64,000 nucleotides of DNA from Sphingorhabdus_B arenilitoris (GTDB lineage: Bacteria > Pseudomonadota > Alphaproteobacteria > Sphingomonadales > Sphingomonadaceae): the NCBI RefSeq assembly GCF_042651485.1, contig NZ_JBHSDH010000013.1, positions 558,001-622,000 on the forward strand, in the 5' to 3' direction. Under the pieces are notes generated by a model. It did not search any database. It was not told the origin of the DNA and worked only from the letters and a program-made list of their open reading frames with translations. Of the stretch, positions 54,629-63,577 are shown piece by piece. The position numbers and the translations under genes are program-made. The stretch's first letter is position 1, and every line of letters starts with the position of its first letter.

Positions 54629-54676
54629 TTCATGAATTATCAGCCCGGGTCGCAAGTGGGCTGATAGCTTCATGAA
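54629..54676. repeat. Inverted repeat in the hsp20-pyrG gap
   Basis: TTCATGAA-T-TATCAGCCC (54629-54646) is mirrored by GGGCTGATA-GC-TTCATGAA (54658-54676) around GGGTCGCAAGT; the outer TTCATGAA units are themselves palindromes. It lies between the hsp20 hairpin and pyrG. Role unknown: repeat remnant or transcript-end structure. Confidence 0.55.
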
Positions 54677-54824
54677 AAGCGATTTGCTGGGGTAATTTAC
54701 CCTTCACCCAGTTTCATATAACAAAAATAGTGAATTGCCAACAACTCGATCCTGTTTGGCAAGCTAAACATATAATATGTCAATAATATTGCAGCCGCAT
54801 GGGTGCAAATAATGCGTGCGCAGG

Positions 54825-56456
54825 TTACACCAGACGGCTTTGGTCCAACGCAGCTTTTATAAAGCTGGCGAATAAAGGATGCGGATCAAATGGCCGTGAT
54901 TTCAATTCTGGGTGGAACTGCACGCCAATGAACCACGGATGGTCTGGTCTTTCCACAATTTCGGGCAAGCGTCCATCGGGCGACATACCGGAAAAATGCA
55001 GGCCACCTTTTTGCAGCACGTCCATATAGCCTGAATTGACTTCATAACGATGTCTGTGACGTTCGGATATGTGGCTTGCGCCGTAAATGCTGCCCACATG
55101 GCTATTGCCATCCAGCTTTGCCTCATAAGCGCCCAGCCGCATGGTGCCGCCCAAATCGCCGCCAGCCTCGCGTTCTTGAACGCCTTCTTTGGTCATCCAT
55201 TCGGTTATCAACCCGACAATAGGTTCTTTCGTCTCACCAAATTCAGTGGTTGAAGCATCAGCTATGCCCGATGTATTTCGCGCGCCTTCGATGCATGCCA
55301 TCTGCATACCCAGACAAATTCCGAAAAAGGGCACGCGATGTTCGCGCGCAAATTTGACAGACGCAATTTTACCTTCGCTGCCCCGTTCGCCAAAACCACC
55401 CGGCACCAATATGGCGTGCATCGGTTCCAAATTGGCGGCGAGCTCTTGTTCATTTTCAAATAGCTCGGCATCGAGCCATTTGACATTGACCTTCACCCGG
55501 TTCGCCATGCCGCCATGAACCAACGCTTCATGCAGCGACTTATACGCATCTTGCAAGCCAACATATTTGCCGACCACACCGATCGTCACTTCGCCCTCGG
55601 GATTGTTATACCGGTCAACAATATCATACCAACGCGACAATTCAGGATCGGGCGCATCAGTAATGCCAAAAGCGCGCAGGACTTCATCATCCAGCCCCTC
55701 GCCGTGATATTGCAGTGGGACTGCATAGATTGATTCGGCATCCAGCGCGGGGATCACCGCTTCCTTGCGGACATTACAAAAAGCCGCAATTTTGGCGCGT
55801 TCGCCATCGGGCAAGGGATGTTCACACCGGCATAGCAGCACATCGGGCTGTATCCCCAGCGAGGTCAATTCCCGGACGCTATGCTGTGTCGGCTTTGTCT
55901 TTAACTCACCCGCTGCCGCAATATACGGCACCAGAGTGACGTGAACCGACAATGTTTGATCCCGGCCCAAATCATTGCGCAATTGTCGGATCGCCTCAAT
56001 GAAAGGCAGTGACTCAATATCACCCACCGTTCCGCCAATTTCGCACAGGACGAAATCAAGATCATCGGTATCGGCAAGCGCAAATTCCTTAATCGCGTCG
56101 GTCACATGCGGAATGACCTGAACCGTTGCGCCCAGATAATCACCGCGGCGCTCCTTTTGGATGATCGTCTGATAGATACGGCCAGAGGTTATATTGTCCG
56201 ATTGCTTAGCCGAAACGCCGGTAAAGCGTTCATAATGGCCAAGATCAAGATCGGTTTCCGCCCCGTCGTCGGTCACATAAACTTCGCCATGTTGATACGG
56301 CGACATAGTGCCGGGATCCACGTTCAAATAGGGATCGAATTTGCGGATACGTACGCGGAATCCACGCGCCTGCAACAACGACGCCAAAGACGCCGCCATA
56401 AGACCTTTGCCAAGCGAGGAAACCACGCCACCGGTGATAAAAATGAACCGTGCCAT
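54825..56456 (-). CDS. pyrG: CTP synthase
   Basis: 543 aa. N-terminal synthetase domain (FITGGVVSSLGKGLMAASL) makes the phosphorylated UTP intermediate; the C-terminal glutaminase domain supplies ammonia with its nucleophilic Cys in GICLGMQMACIE and the His-Pro-Glu of VQFHPELKS. Length is typical. It is the last gene of a tpiA-secG-pyrG minus-strand series, though a strong terminator stands between secG and pyrG. Confidence 0.97.
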   Translation of the reverse strand: MARFIFITGGVVSSLGKGLMAASLASLLQARGFRVRIRKFDPYLNVDPGTMSPYQHGEVYVTDDGAETDLDLGHYERFTGVSAKQSDNITSGRIYQTIIQKERRGDYLGATVQVIPHVTDAIKEFALADTDDLDFVLCEIGGTVGDIESLPFIEAIRQLRNDLGRDQTLSVHVTLVPYIAAAGELKTKPTQHSVRELTSLGIQPDVLLCRCEHPLPDGERAKIAAFCNVRKEAVIPALDAESIYAVPLQYHGEGLDDEVLRAFGITDAPDPELSRWYDIVDRYNNPEGEVTIGVVGKYVGLQDAYKSLHEALVHGGMANRVKVNVKWLDAELFENEQELAANLEPMHAILVPGGFGERGSEGKIASVKFAREHRVPFFGICLGMQMACIEGARNTSGIADASTTEFGETKEPIVGLITEWMTKEGVQEREAGGDLGGTMRLGAYEAKLDGNSHVGSIYGASHISERHRHRYEVNSGYMDVLQKGGLHFSGMSPDGRLPEIVERPDHPWFIGVQFHPELKSRPFDPHPLFASFIKAALDQSRLV

Positions 56457-56557
56457 GGGAGAAAAGGCTTAAGAGCCATTATACTGTGTTGGCAAGCGCT
56501 CGAATCTATTTTGATCAAATAAATTTGTGCAAAAGTGGCAAAATGCAGATGCGCAAC

Positions 56558-56581
56558 AAAAAACGGGGCCCGAAAGCCCCG
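56558..56581 (-). terminator. Intrinsic terminator of secG
   Basis: On the minus strand CGGGGC-TTTCGG-GCCCCG is followed by TTTTTT (56563-56558), a textbook intrinsic terminator, 40 bp after the secG stop. It implies that pyrG, 101 bp further on, has its own promoter or depends on read-through. Confidence 0.85.
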
Positions 56582-56620
56582 CTTGGATAATCGTTATGCC
56601 CGCAAATTGCTGCCGACTAT

Positions 56621-57013
56621 TTACTGATCGAGCGGAACCGTGTCGCTTGCCGGTGCGGCGGGGGCGGCCTCTCCTTCGGCTGGAGCTGTTCCGGCTGGAG
56701 CTGCTTCGCCATCGGCAGGAACCGCTTGCTGAGCAGCGGCAGGTGCCTCATTCCGCTTAAAACTATCGTCGATCGTGCCGCCTGACTGACGCGCAGCCAC
56801 GAAAGCAAGCGAGATAGACAATAGGACAAATAGGGTTGCCAGTGCGGTTGTTGTGCGCGTCATAAAATCCGCTGCACCGCGTGCCGACATGAGGCCGGAC
56901 GGACTACCGCCCGTGCCAAGGCCGCCGCCTTCGCTGCGTTGCATCAAAATGACGCCCACCAATGCCGCTGCGATGATGCCCTGCAGGACGATAAGAAAGT
57001 GAAAAAGACCCAT
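56621..57013 (-). CDS. secG: Preprotein translocase subunit SecG
   Basis: 130 aa with two membrane helices (about residues 3-22 and 52-72) and the family segment VILMQRSEGGGLGTGG between them, the C-terminal tail being Ala/Pro/Glu-rich and longer than in E. coli as usual for alphaproteobacteria. Part of the SecYEG channel. Encoded downstream of tpiA (123-bp gap), the standard order. Confidence 0.93.
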   Translation of the reverse strand: MGLFHFLIVLQGIIAAALVGVILMQRSEGGGLGTGGSPSGLMSARGAADFMTRTTTALATLFVLLSISLAFVAARQSGGTIDDSFKRNEAPAAAQQAVPADGEAAPAGTAPAEGEAAPAAPASDTVPLDQ

Positions 57014-57135
57014 GAAAAATTCCGAATTAAATAGAGCGCTAAACGCCAGTTGCAGCGCACATAGCGACTTACTTCGCGATCTTCAATGGCAATCAGCCAG
57101 CACGGGCGCGAAAGATTCGCAGGCGCACTTACCGC

Positions 57136-57876
57136 TCAGCTTTCCGATGCAGCCTTTATGATAGGCAGGAATTTTTCAGCAGTCAGGCTCGCTCCGCCAA
57201 TTAAACCGCCGCCCACGTTGGGCACCGCCAATATCGCCGCAGCATTATCGCCATTCATCGATCCGCCATATAAGATGCGCACCGCCCTGCCAGCCTGCCC
57301 GAATCGCTCCGTCAAATGCGTTCGGATGGCGGCATGAACAGATGCTATTTCCTCTATGGCCGGAACGCGGCCCGTGCCAATCGCCCATATGGGCTCATAA
57401 GCTATATCAATATGTTCTGCGGCAATATCATCCGGCACCGATCCCATCAGCTGCGCCAATATGACCGTTTCCGTTTGCCCGGCATCACGCTGCGCCTCTG
57501 TCTCACCCACGCATAGGATGACATGTAGGCCAGCGGCACAGGCGGCTGACGCTTTGGCGCGAACATCGGCGTCGCTTTCGCCTTGGTCGCTGCGCCGTTC
57601 GCTATGCCCTAAAATGACCATCGCGCTACCGGCATCTGTTAACATCTCCGCCGATATGCAGCCGGTATGCGCGCCCTTTGGCGCATGGTGGCAATCCTGA
57701 CCGCCAAATTGAAAATCGGCAAAACGCTGCTTTGCGGCATGGATTAATGTTGCGGGCAGGCACAAGGCGCTGTCGACATTGTCATATGCCGCCGCGCCCG
57801 CCTGTATCTGGCCGATTTCATCCAACTGCGCCAACGTCCCGTTCATTTTCCAATTGCCGACGATCAATTTGCGCAT
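57136..57876 (-). CDS. tpiA: Triose-phosphate isomerase
   Basis: 246-aa TIM barrel interconverting dihydroxyacetone phosphate and glyceraldehyde-3-phosphate. Lys10 in GNWKMNG, His in LGHSERR and the catalytic Glu in AYEPIWAIGTG are all present; LYGGSMNGDNAA forms the phosphate loop. Divergent from the PpiD gene over 165 bp, in which I see no clear feature beyond ordinary spacing. Confidence 0.97.
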   Translation of the reverse strand: MRKLIVGNWKMNGTLAQLDEIGQIQAGAAAYDNVDSALCLPATLIHAAKQRFADFQFGGQDCHHAPKGAHTGCISAEMLTDAGSAMVILGHSERRSDQGESDADVRAKASAACAAGLHVILCVGETEAQRDAGQTETVILAQLMGSVPDDIAAEHIDIAYEPIWAIGTGRVPAIEEIASVHAAIRTHLTERFGQAGRAVRILYGGSMNGDNAAAILAVPNVGGGLIGGASLTAEKFLPIIKAASES

Positions 57877-58041
57877 AAATTTGGGCTCCGGTTGATTTTG
57901 GCTTGGCTAGCAGGTGCAAAGCATAGCGCCAAGCATGACAACGTAGGATATGCTTGAAACGGCCCGTCATGCCGCCTAAAGCACCTGCCATCCAGTGACG
58001 CATCGGCGCGCACGGCAGATATAGTTTAAGTCAGGACGATT

Positions 58042-59982
58042 ATGATCAGCTTTTTCCGCAAACTTTTCAGCTCCAAATTCGGAACGATATTCGCGCTGGT
58101 TTTCGTTGGCCTGATCGCGGTTGCGTTTACATTGGGCGATGTTACCGGCAGCGGCAGCTTTGGCGGCCTGGGCGGCGGCAATGTCGCAAAGGTTGGTAAT
58201 AAAAATATCACATTGGGTGAATTTACCGATGCAGTTGACAACCGGCTCCGCGCTGAGCGGCAACAAAATCCCAATCTGGATATGGCCCGTTTCGTCGAAG
58301 GCGGCGGATTTGATGCCACATTGCAAAATCTGATTGACCGCTATGCCATATCTGTATTTGGCGAAGAAACAGGAATTGCCGTTAGCAAGCGGATGATTGA
58401 TGCGGAGATATTAAAAATTCCGGGCGCAAAGGGTCTGGATGGGAAATTCAGCCAAGAGGCGTTTCAGGCATTTTTGGGGCAAATTGGCCTGTCCGAAAAA
58501 TCATTCCGTGAGGGATTTACGCAGCAATATTATATTCAACAAATCCTGCCCGCGACCGAAGGCCGTATAAAAACACCGAGCAGCTATGTCTTGCCTTATG
58601 CCTCTTTACAGTTGGAACAACGCAGCGGCGAATTGGGCTTCATTCCTTCGGCCGCTTATGCGCCGCAAAAAGATGCAACGGATGCAGAGCTAGCCAAATA
58701 TTACCGCGAAAATAGCACTCGGTTCACTATCCCGGAACAGCGCGCGGTAAGCTATGTTCTGTTTGATGACAGCATCGTTGCCGAATTGGCCAAACCGACG
58801 GCGAAAGAAATTGCCGATTATTATGCCGAGAATAAGGATGCCTATGCCGCATCTGAAGCGCGTGACATCACTCGTTTCGTCGTGCCGACAGAAGCCGCGG
58901 CGAAAGCGGCCATCGACCAAGTAAACGCTGGCAAGTCGTTAGAAGCCGTTGCGCAGGGCCTCGGCCTATCGGTGACCAAAGACACGAATGTCACGCGCCA
59001 AGCCCTGACCGGCCTGTCTTCCAAAGCCGTGGCAGACGCGGTTTTCGCGGCACCCAAAGGACAAATTGCCAAACCAGCGCGGGCCAGTCTTGGCTTTTTC
59101 GTGGCGCGAGTCACTGATGTTCGGGCAACACCGGCCAAAACATTGGCGCAGGCTACGCCCGAAATTACGCAGCTGCTCGAAACCGAAAAAGCCGCAACGG
59201 TGCTCAGCGAATATACGACCGAAATTGAAGATGCCTTTGCCAATGGCACATCCCTCGCCGATGTTGCCAAAGAACGTGAGTTAAAGGTTGAAACAACACC
59301 GAAGCTATTTGCTACGGGTCAAAATCCAGCCGATCCCAATTACCGGCCGCGCGCCGAAATGGCGGTTATCTTACCTGCTGCATTCCAGATGGAAGAGGGC
59401 GGCGAAGCGCAGCTGATCGAGATTGAAAAAGGCAAAAGCTTTGCAATGATCTCACTCGCTGAGGTCAAAAAAGCGGCCCCTCCGCCCTTGGCCGAAGTGC
59501 GCGCGGTGATTATGCAGCAATGGAAAATGGCCAAGGGATCGGAAAAAGCAAAGGCCGCAGCAGAGCAAGTACAAAAAGCCGTCAATTCGGGCAAATCGCT
59601 GGCCGACGCGATGAAGGCGCTGAATATCAAAACGCCGCCAACCGAGAGTATCAAGGGTAGCCGGGCCGAATTGAAGCAGGAAAACCAAAATCTGCCCCCG
59701 CCGCTGCTGCTGCTATTTTCGATGAAGCAAGGCACAGCCAAAAAATTGGACGCGCCTAATAATGCAGGGTGGCTGATCGTCAAATTGAATCAGATCATTA
59801 AAGGGGACGCCAGCAAAAATGCCGAATTGATCGCTGCAAAAACCGCTGAATTAACCGAGCTTATGTCTCAGGAGCAAGGCGCCGCATTGGTCAATGCAGC
59901 GGCAAAGCAGGTTGGCGTCAAAAAGAATGACAGCGTCATCGCCGCTCAGCGCAAGCGCCTTACCAGCAATGACAATAAATAA
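58042..59982 (+). CDS. PpiD-like periplasmic foldase (SurA_N/parvulin-type peptidyl-prolyl isomerase)
   Basis: 646 aa, anchored by one N-terminal membrane helix (FGTIFALVFVGLIAVAFTLGD) with the bulk in the periplasm. A SurA_N-like helical region and parvulin-like middle domain (residues about 240-360) follow; the isomerase loop is not strongly conserved, so activity is uncertain, as in E. coli PpiD. AGGA precedes the ATG. Its last 14 bp overlap the trpE start, and the ppiD-trpE order recurs in sphingomonads (recollection). Confidence 0.9.
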   Translation: MISFFRKLFSSKFGTIFALVFVGLIAVAFTLGDVTGSGSFGGLGGGNVAKVGNKNITLGEFTDAVDNRLRAERQQNPNLDMARFVEGGGFDATLQNLIDRYAISVFGEETGIAVSKRMIDAEILKIPGAKGLDGKFSQEAFQAFLGQIGLSEKSFREGFTQQYYIQQILPATEGRIKTPSSYVLPYASLQLEQRSGELGFIPSAAYAPQKDATDAELAKYYRENSTRFTIPEQRAVSYVLFDDSIVAELAKPTAKEIADYYAENKDAYAASEARDITRFVVPTEAAAKAAIDQVNAGKSLEAVAQGLGLSVTKDTNVTRQALTGLSSKAVADAVFAAPKGQIAKPARASLGFFVARVTDVRATPAKTLAQATPEITQLLETEKAATVLSEYTTEIEDAFANGTSLADVAKERELKVETTPKLFATGQNPADPNYRPRAEMAVILPAAFQMEEGGEAQLIEIEKGKSFAMISLAEVKKAAPPPLAEVRAVIMQQWKMAKGSEKAKAAAEQVQKAVNSGKSLADAMKALNIKTPPTESIKGSRAELKQENQNLPPPLLLLFSMKQGTAKKLDAPNNAGWLIVKLNQIIKGDASKNAELIAAKTAELTELMSQEQGAALVNAAAKQVGVKKNDSVIAAQRKRLTSNDNK

Positions 59983-61504
59983 TCTGGCGGGAGCAGAATA
60001 TCGCGGGGCAGCGGAACGATTAGCGTTGGGCAAGGCGTCACTTGTCTGGCGCAAGCGTATTGCCGACACTGAAACCCCGGTTTCGGCGGCGTTGAAGCTG
60101 ATCCAACCGGAACGCGGCGATTTCCTGCTCGAATCGGTGGAGGGCGGCGAAACGCGCGGGCGCCACAGCTTAATCGGGCTTGCCCCTGACCTGATATTCC
60201 GGGCGCAGGGCGACGGGGCGGAAATCAACCGTAAATGGCAACATGACCGCGAAGCATTTGAACGGATTGATGCCCCTGCCCTGACGGCGCTGCGTGAATT
60301 GGTGGGGCAATGTCAGATGGATGACATTCCCGCCGAATTGCCATCTGCGCTCGCCTGTCTGGTGGGCTATTTTGGATACGAAACGGTGGGGCTGGTTGAA
60401 AAGCTTCCGCGCGCGCCGCAATCCGGCCTGGCGCTGCCCGATATGCTGTTTGTGCGGCCCACTGTCATCATTGTATTTGACCGGTTAAAGGATGAAATGT
60501 TTCTGGTCACGCCTGTATGGCCTGATCCTGTTGCGTCGCCAGATAAACAGATTTTAGCAGCAGCCGAGCGGCTGGACGAGTGCGAGCGGCAGCTGAGCGC
60601 TCCTATCATAACGGATTGCGCCGATAGCTCTGCGGTGGACGCGGGCGACATCGCGCTGCAACCTGTCTTGCCGCCCGGAACCTATGGTGCCATGGTTGGC
60701 CGGGCGAAGGAATATATCGAAGCGGGCGATATTTTTCAGGTGGTATTGGCGCAGCGTTTCACAGCGCCCTTTCCCCTGCCGCCGCTTTCGCTTTACCGGG
60801 CGCTGCGCCGGGTAAACCCCTCGCCTTTCCTCTATTATCTCGACCTGCCCGGTTTTGCGGTAATCGGCTCCAGCCCTGAAATTTTGGTCCGCGCACGTGC
60901 AGGTGAAGTGACTGTGCGGCCGATTGCGGGAACCCGACCGCGCGGGCAATCGGCGGCGCAAGATGCGGCGAATAAAGCCTCTTTGCTCGCCGATCCCAAA
61001 GAACGGGCCGAACATTTGATGTTGCTCGACCTAGGCCGCAATGATGTAGGCCGCGTGGCGAGCCCAGATAGCGTGACGGTCACCGACAGCTATATGGTCG
61101 AATTTTACAGCCATGTGATGCATATCGTGTCGAACGTCACGGGACAGCTATCACCGGATAAAGACGCGATAGACGCGCTATTCGCTGGTTTTCCAGCGGG
61201 CACGGTGTCGGGCGCGCCAAAGGTTCGTGCTTGTGAAATTATCGCCGAACTGGAAAACGAAACACGCGGCGCTTATGCGGGCGGTGTGGGTTACTTCAGC
61301 CCCAATGGCGACATGGACAGCTGCATCGTTCTACGCACCGGCATATTAAAGGACGGCACGCTGCATGTGCAAGCCGGTGCCGGGATCGTCGCCGATAGCG
61401 ATCCCGCCTATGAACAGGCGGAGTGCGAAGCAAAGGCAGGCGCATTGCTGGCCGCCGCGAAAGAAGCGGTGCGGGTGGCGTCGCAAGCGGGGTATGGACA
61501 ATGA
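59969..61504 (+). CDS. trpE: Anthranilate synthase component I
   Basis: 511 aa from ATG 59969, 14 bp inside the foldase gene; an upstream in-frame start (59894) would add 25 out-of-frame-like residues. Converts chorismate to anthranilate with ammonia from TrpG. The C-terminal chorismate domain has PIAGTRPRGQS, LDLGRNDVGRVA and the AGAGIVADSDPAYE end. No attenuator is visible since the gene is read from within the foldase frame. ATGA overlap with trpG. Confidence 0.96.
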   Translation: MTINNLAGAEYRGAAERLALGKASLVWRKRIADTETPVSAALKLIQPERGDFLLESVEGGETRGRHSLIGLAPDLIFRAQGDGAEINRKWQHDREAFERIDAPALTALRELVGQCQMDDIPAELPSALACLVGYFGYETVGLVEKLPRAPQSGLALPDMLFVRPTVIIVFDRLKDEMFLVTPVWPDPVASPDKQILAAAERLDECERQLSAPIITDCADSSAVDAGDIALQPVLPPGTYGAMVGRAKEYIEAGDIFQVVLAQRFTAPFPLPPLSLYRALRRVNPSPFLYYLDLPGFAVIGSSPEILVRARAGEVTVRPIAGTRPRGQSAAQDAANKASLLADPKERAEHLMLLDLGRNDVGRVASPDSVTVTDSYMVEFYSHVMHIVSNVTGQLSPDKDAIDALFAGFPAGTVSGAPKVRACEIIAELENETRGAYAGGVGYFSPNGDMDSCIVLRTGILKDGTLHVQAGAGIVADSDPAYEQAECEAKAGALLAAAKEAVRVASQAGYGQ

Positions 61505-62097
61505 CACACGGCAAAATCCTCGTCATCGACAATTATGACAGCTTCACCTTTAACCTCGTTCATTATCTGATGGAACTTGGCGCTGAGGTGGATGTGGTCC
61601 GCAATGACGCCATTTCCGCCGGGCAGGCGCTGTCATCGGGGGCGCAGGCGTTCCTCATCTCTCCCGGCCCCAAAACGCCCAACGAAGCCGGGATCAGCCT
61701 CGATCTGGTTGCGGCCTGCGCAGATGCCGGAAAGCCGCTTCTCGGCGTGTGCTTGGGGCATCAATCCATCGGGCAATTTTTCGGCGGCAGCGTGCAGCGC
61801 GGCGGGTTGATGCATGGCAAAACATCGCCCGTTACCCATGACGATAGCGGGCTATTCGCGGGGCTTCCCTCCCCCTTTACCGCGACGCGTTACCATTCGC
61901 TGATCGTCGACAATATTCCCGCCGATCTGATCGTCAATGCGCGCAGTGATGACGGCCATGTCATGGGTTTCCGCCACCGGGAACTGCCCATTCACGGCGT
62001 GCAATTCCACCCCGAAAGCATCGCGACAGAGCATGGCCATGACATGCTCGCCAATTTCATGCGGATCGCCGGTATGACGGTGAAGCAGCGGGTATGA
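61501..62097 (+). CDS. trpG: Anthranilate synthase component II (glutamine amidotransferase)
   Basis: 198 aa from ATG 61501, overlapping the trpE TGA by 4 bp; the open frame extends upstream inside trpE but is not real there. Class I amidotransferase with nucleophile Cys84 in GVCLGHQSIG and the His-Pro-Glu triad residues in VQFHPESIATEHG. Delivers ammonia to TrpE. Overlaps the following gene by 4 bp. Confidence 0.95.
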   Translation: MTHGKILVIDNYDSFTFNLVHYLMELGAEVDVVRNDAISAGQALSSGAQAFLISPGPKTPNEAGISLDLVAACADAGKPLLGVCLGHQSIGQFFGGSVQRGGLMHGKTSPVTHDDSGLFAGLPSPFTATRYHSLIVDNIPADLIVNARSDDGHVMGFRHRELPIHGVQFHPESIATEHGHDMLANFMRIAGMTVKQRV

Positions 62098-62618
62098 GCG
62101 GTTCGGTGACCATCAGCGCAAGCGAAGAGCAAGTGCTGGCGGCCTATCAGCTGCATTGGTCGGTCATCCCGCGCAAAGGTAAGATTATATTTGGCCTGCT
62201 CGTGATGATCATCGCGTCGATTATGGCCTATATTGTGTCAGATGAGGGTCCGCTGATGATGTTGGCCGCTTTTGCGGGTTATGTCTTATTTGGTGTTTTG
62301 GTGCTGTTTTTCTTCCGATGGATCAATAAAATTTGGTGGGTACCCCGTTTTGTAAAGCGGGTTTATGCACAGCAAGCCGATCTGCGCAAAGAATTCACCA
62401 TCAGCTGGGATCAGGATGGATTTCGCATTCTGACCGAAAATGGCGATATGTGGATGAAATGGACAGAATTGCATGGCTGGCGGCGAACGGAGCGGACCTT
62501 GCTGCTATACCGGTCAGAGGTATTGTTCAATTTTGTACCCCTTCGCGCCGACCAAGATAGCGCCCTGCTTGATGATATGCAGGCCCATTTGGTCGCGTCG
62601 GGCGTCGAGGAGAAATAA
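62094..62618 (+). CDS. YcxB-like membrane protein inserted in the trp operon
   Basis: 174 aa with two membrane helices (about residues 31-50 and 55-75), then a soluble domain with WDQDGFRILTENGDMWMKW and LLLYRSEVLFNFVPLRA that matches the YcxB-like C-terminal pattern. Function unknown. It overlaps trpG by 4 bp and trpD by one base, so it is translationally locked into the trp operon, unusual for a protein with no known tryptophan role. Confidence 0.8.
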   Translation: MSGSVTISASEEQVLAAYQLHWSVIPRKGKIIFGLLVMIIASIMAYIVSDEGPLMMLAAFAGYVLFGVLVLFFFRWINKIWWVPRFVKRVYAQQADLRKEFTISWDQDGFRILTENGDMWMKWTELHGWRRTERTLLLYRSEVLFNFVPLRADQDSALLDDMQAHLVASGVEEK

Positions 62619-63574
62619 TGGCCAATATATTTGACGATATTCTGGACGGCAAATTGGCGGCGGGCGATATTTCCGCTGCTCTCATCGAATTGGCTGACAA
62701 AGGCGAAACGGCGCAGGATATTTCGGCGGCGGCAATGGCAATGCGCGCCCGCATGGTCCGGGTGTCTGCGCCAGATCACGCCATCGATGTATGCGGCACA
62801 GGCGGTGATGGGCAGCATAGCCTGAATGTCTCCACCGCCGTCGCAATAGTTGTTGCGGCTTGCGAGGTTCCTGTCGCAAAGCACGGTAATCGCGCCGCTT
62901 CTTCGAAGGCAGGAGGAGCGGATACGCTGGAGGCATTGGGGCTGGATTTGGACCGGGCGGCGGATACGGCGGAAGCGACGCTGAATGATCTGGGCATCGC
63001 GTTTCTATTCGCGCAAAAATATCATCCTGCGTTAGGACCAATTGCACCTGTCCGAAAGGCGCTTGGCCGCCGGACCATCTTCAACCTATTGGGACCGCTA
63101 TGTAATCCCGCAGGTGTTACGCGGCAGTTGATCGGTGTGGCTTCTCCTGATCTTATAGAGACTTATGCCGAAGCCATGACGTCACTTGGCTTTGCAAAAG
63201 CACTGGTCGTGTCGGGTCAGGAGGGGCTTGATGAAATATCCATCGCTGGCCCCACACAGGCGGCATGGATCAGTGGCAGCCATGTTGAAAAAACGGTGAT
63301 AACGTCCGAAGATGCGGGTCTGTCGCCGCATCCGCTGAACGCCATAAGGGGCGGCGATGCTGCTTATAATGCAAAGGCACTCCGCCGTCTGCTGTTGGGC
63401 CTTCAGGAAACCGAGCAAGACCGCGCCTATCGCGACGCAGTGATCCTCAACGCCGCCGCCGCGCTCATGGTCGCAGGTGAAGCGGCGAGCCTACGCAGCG
63501 GCGCAGAAGAAGCCGCCGAAGCGATAGATAAAGGATTGGCTAATGCGCTGCTCGATTGCTGGGTTGGGTTTTAG
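62618..63574 (+). CDS. trpD: Anthranilate phosphoribosyltransferase
   Basis: 318 aa; transfers phosphoribosyl from PRPP to anthranilate. The PRPP loop VCGTGGDG, the KHGNRAASSKAGGADTLEALG stretch and LLGPLCNPAGVTRQLIGV are present. Slightly shorter than the common ~340 aa, mainly at the N-terminus. TAATG coupling to the preceding gene. Next in the trp order would be trpC, but an ankyrin gene follows instead within the window. Confidence 0.95.
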   Translation: MANIFDDILDGKLAAGDISAALIELADKGETAQDISAAAMAMRARMVRVSAPDHAIDVCGTGGDGQHSLNVSTAVAIVVAACEVPVAKHGNRAASSKAGGADTLEALGLDLDRAADTAEATLNDLGIAFLFAQKYHPALGPIAPVRKALGRRTIFNLLGPLCNPAGVTRQLIGVASPDLIETYAEAMTSLGFAKALVVSGQEGLDEISIAGPTQAAWISGSHVEKTVITSEDAGLSPHPLNAIRGGDAAYNAKALRRLLLGLQETEQDRAYRDAVILNAAAALMVAGEAASLRSGAEEAAEAIDKGLANALLDCWVGF

Positions 63575-63577
63575 ATT

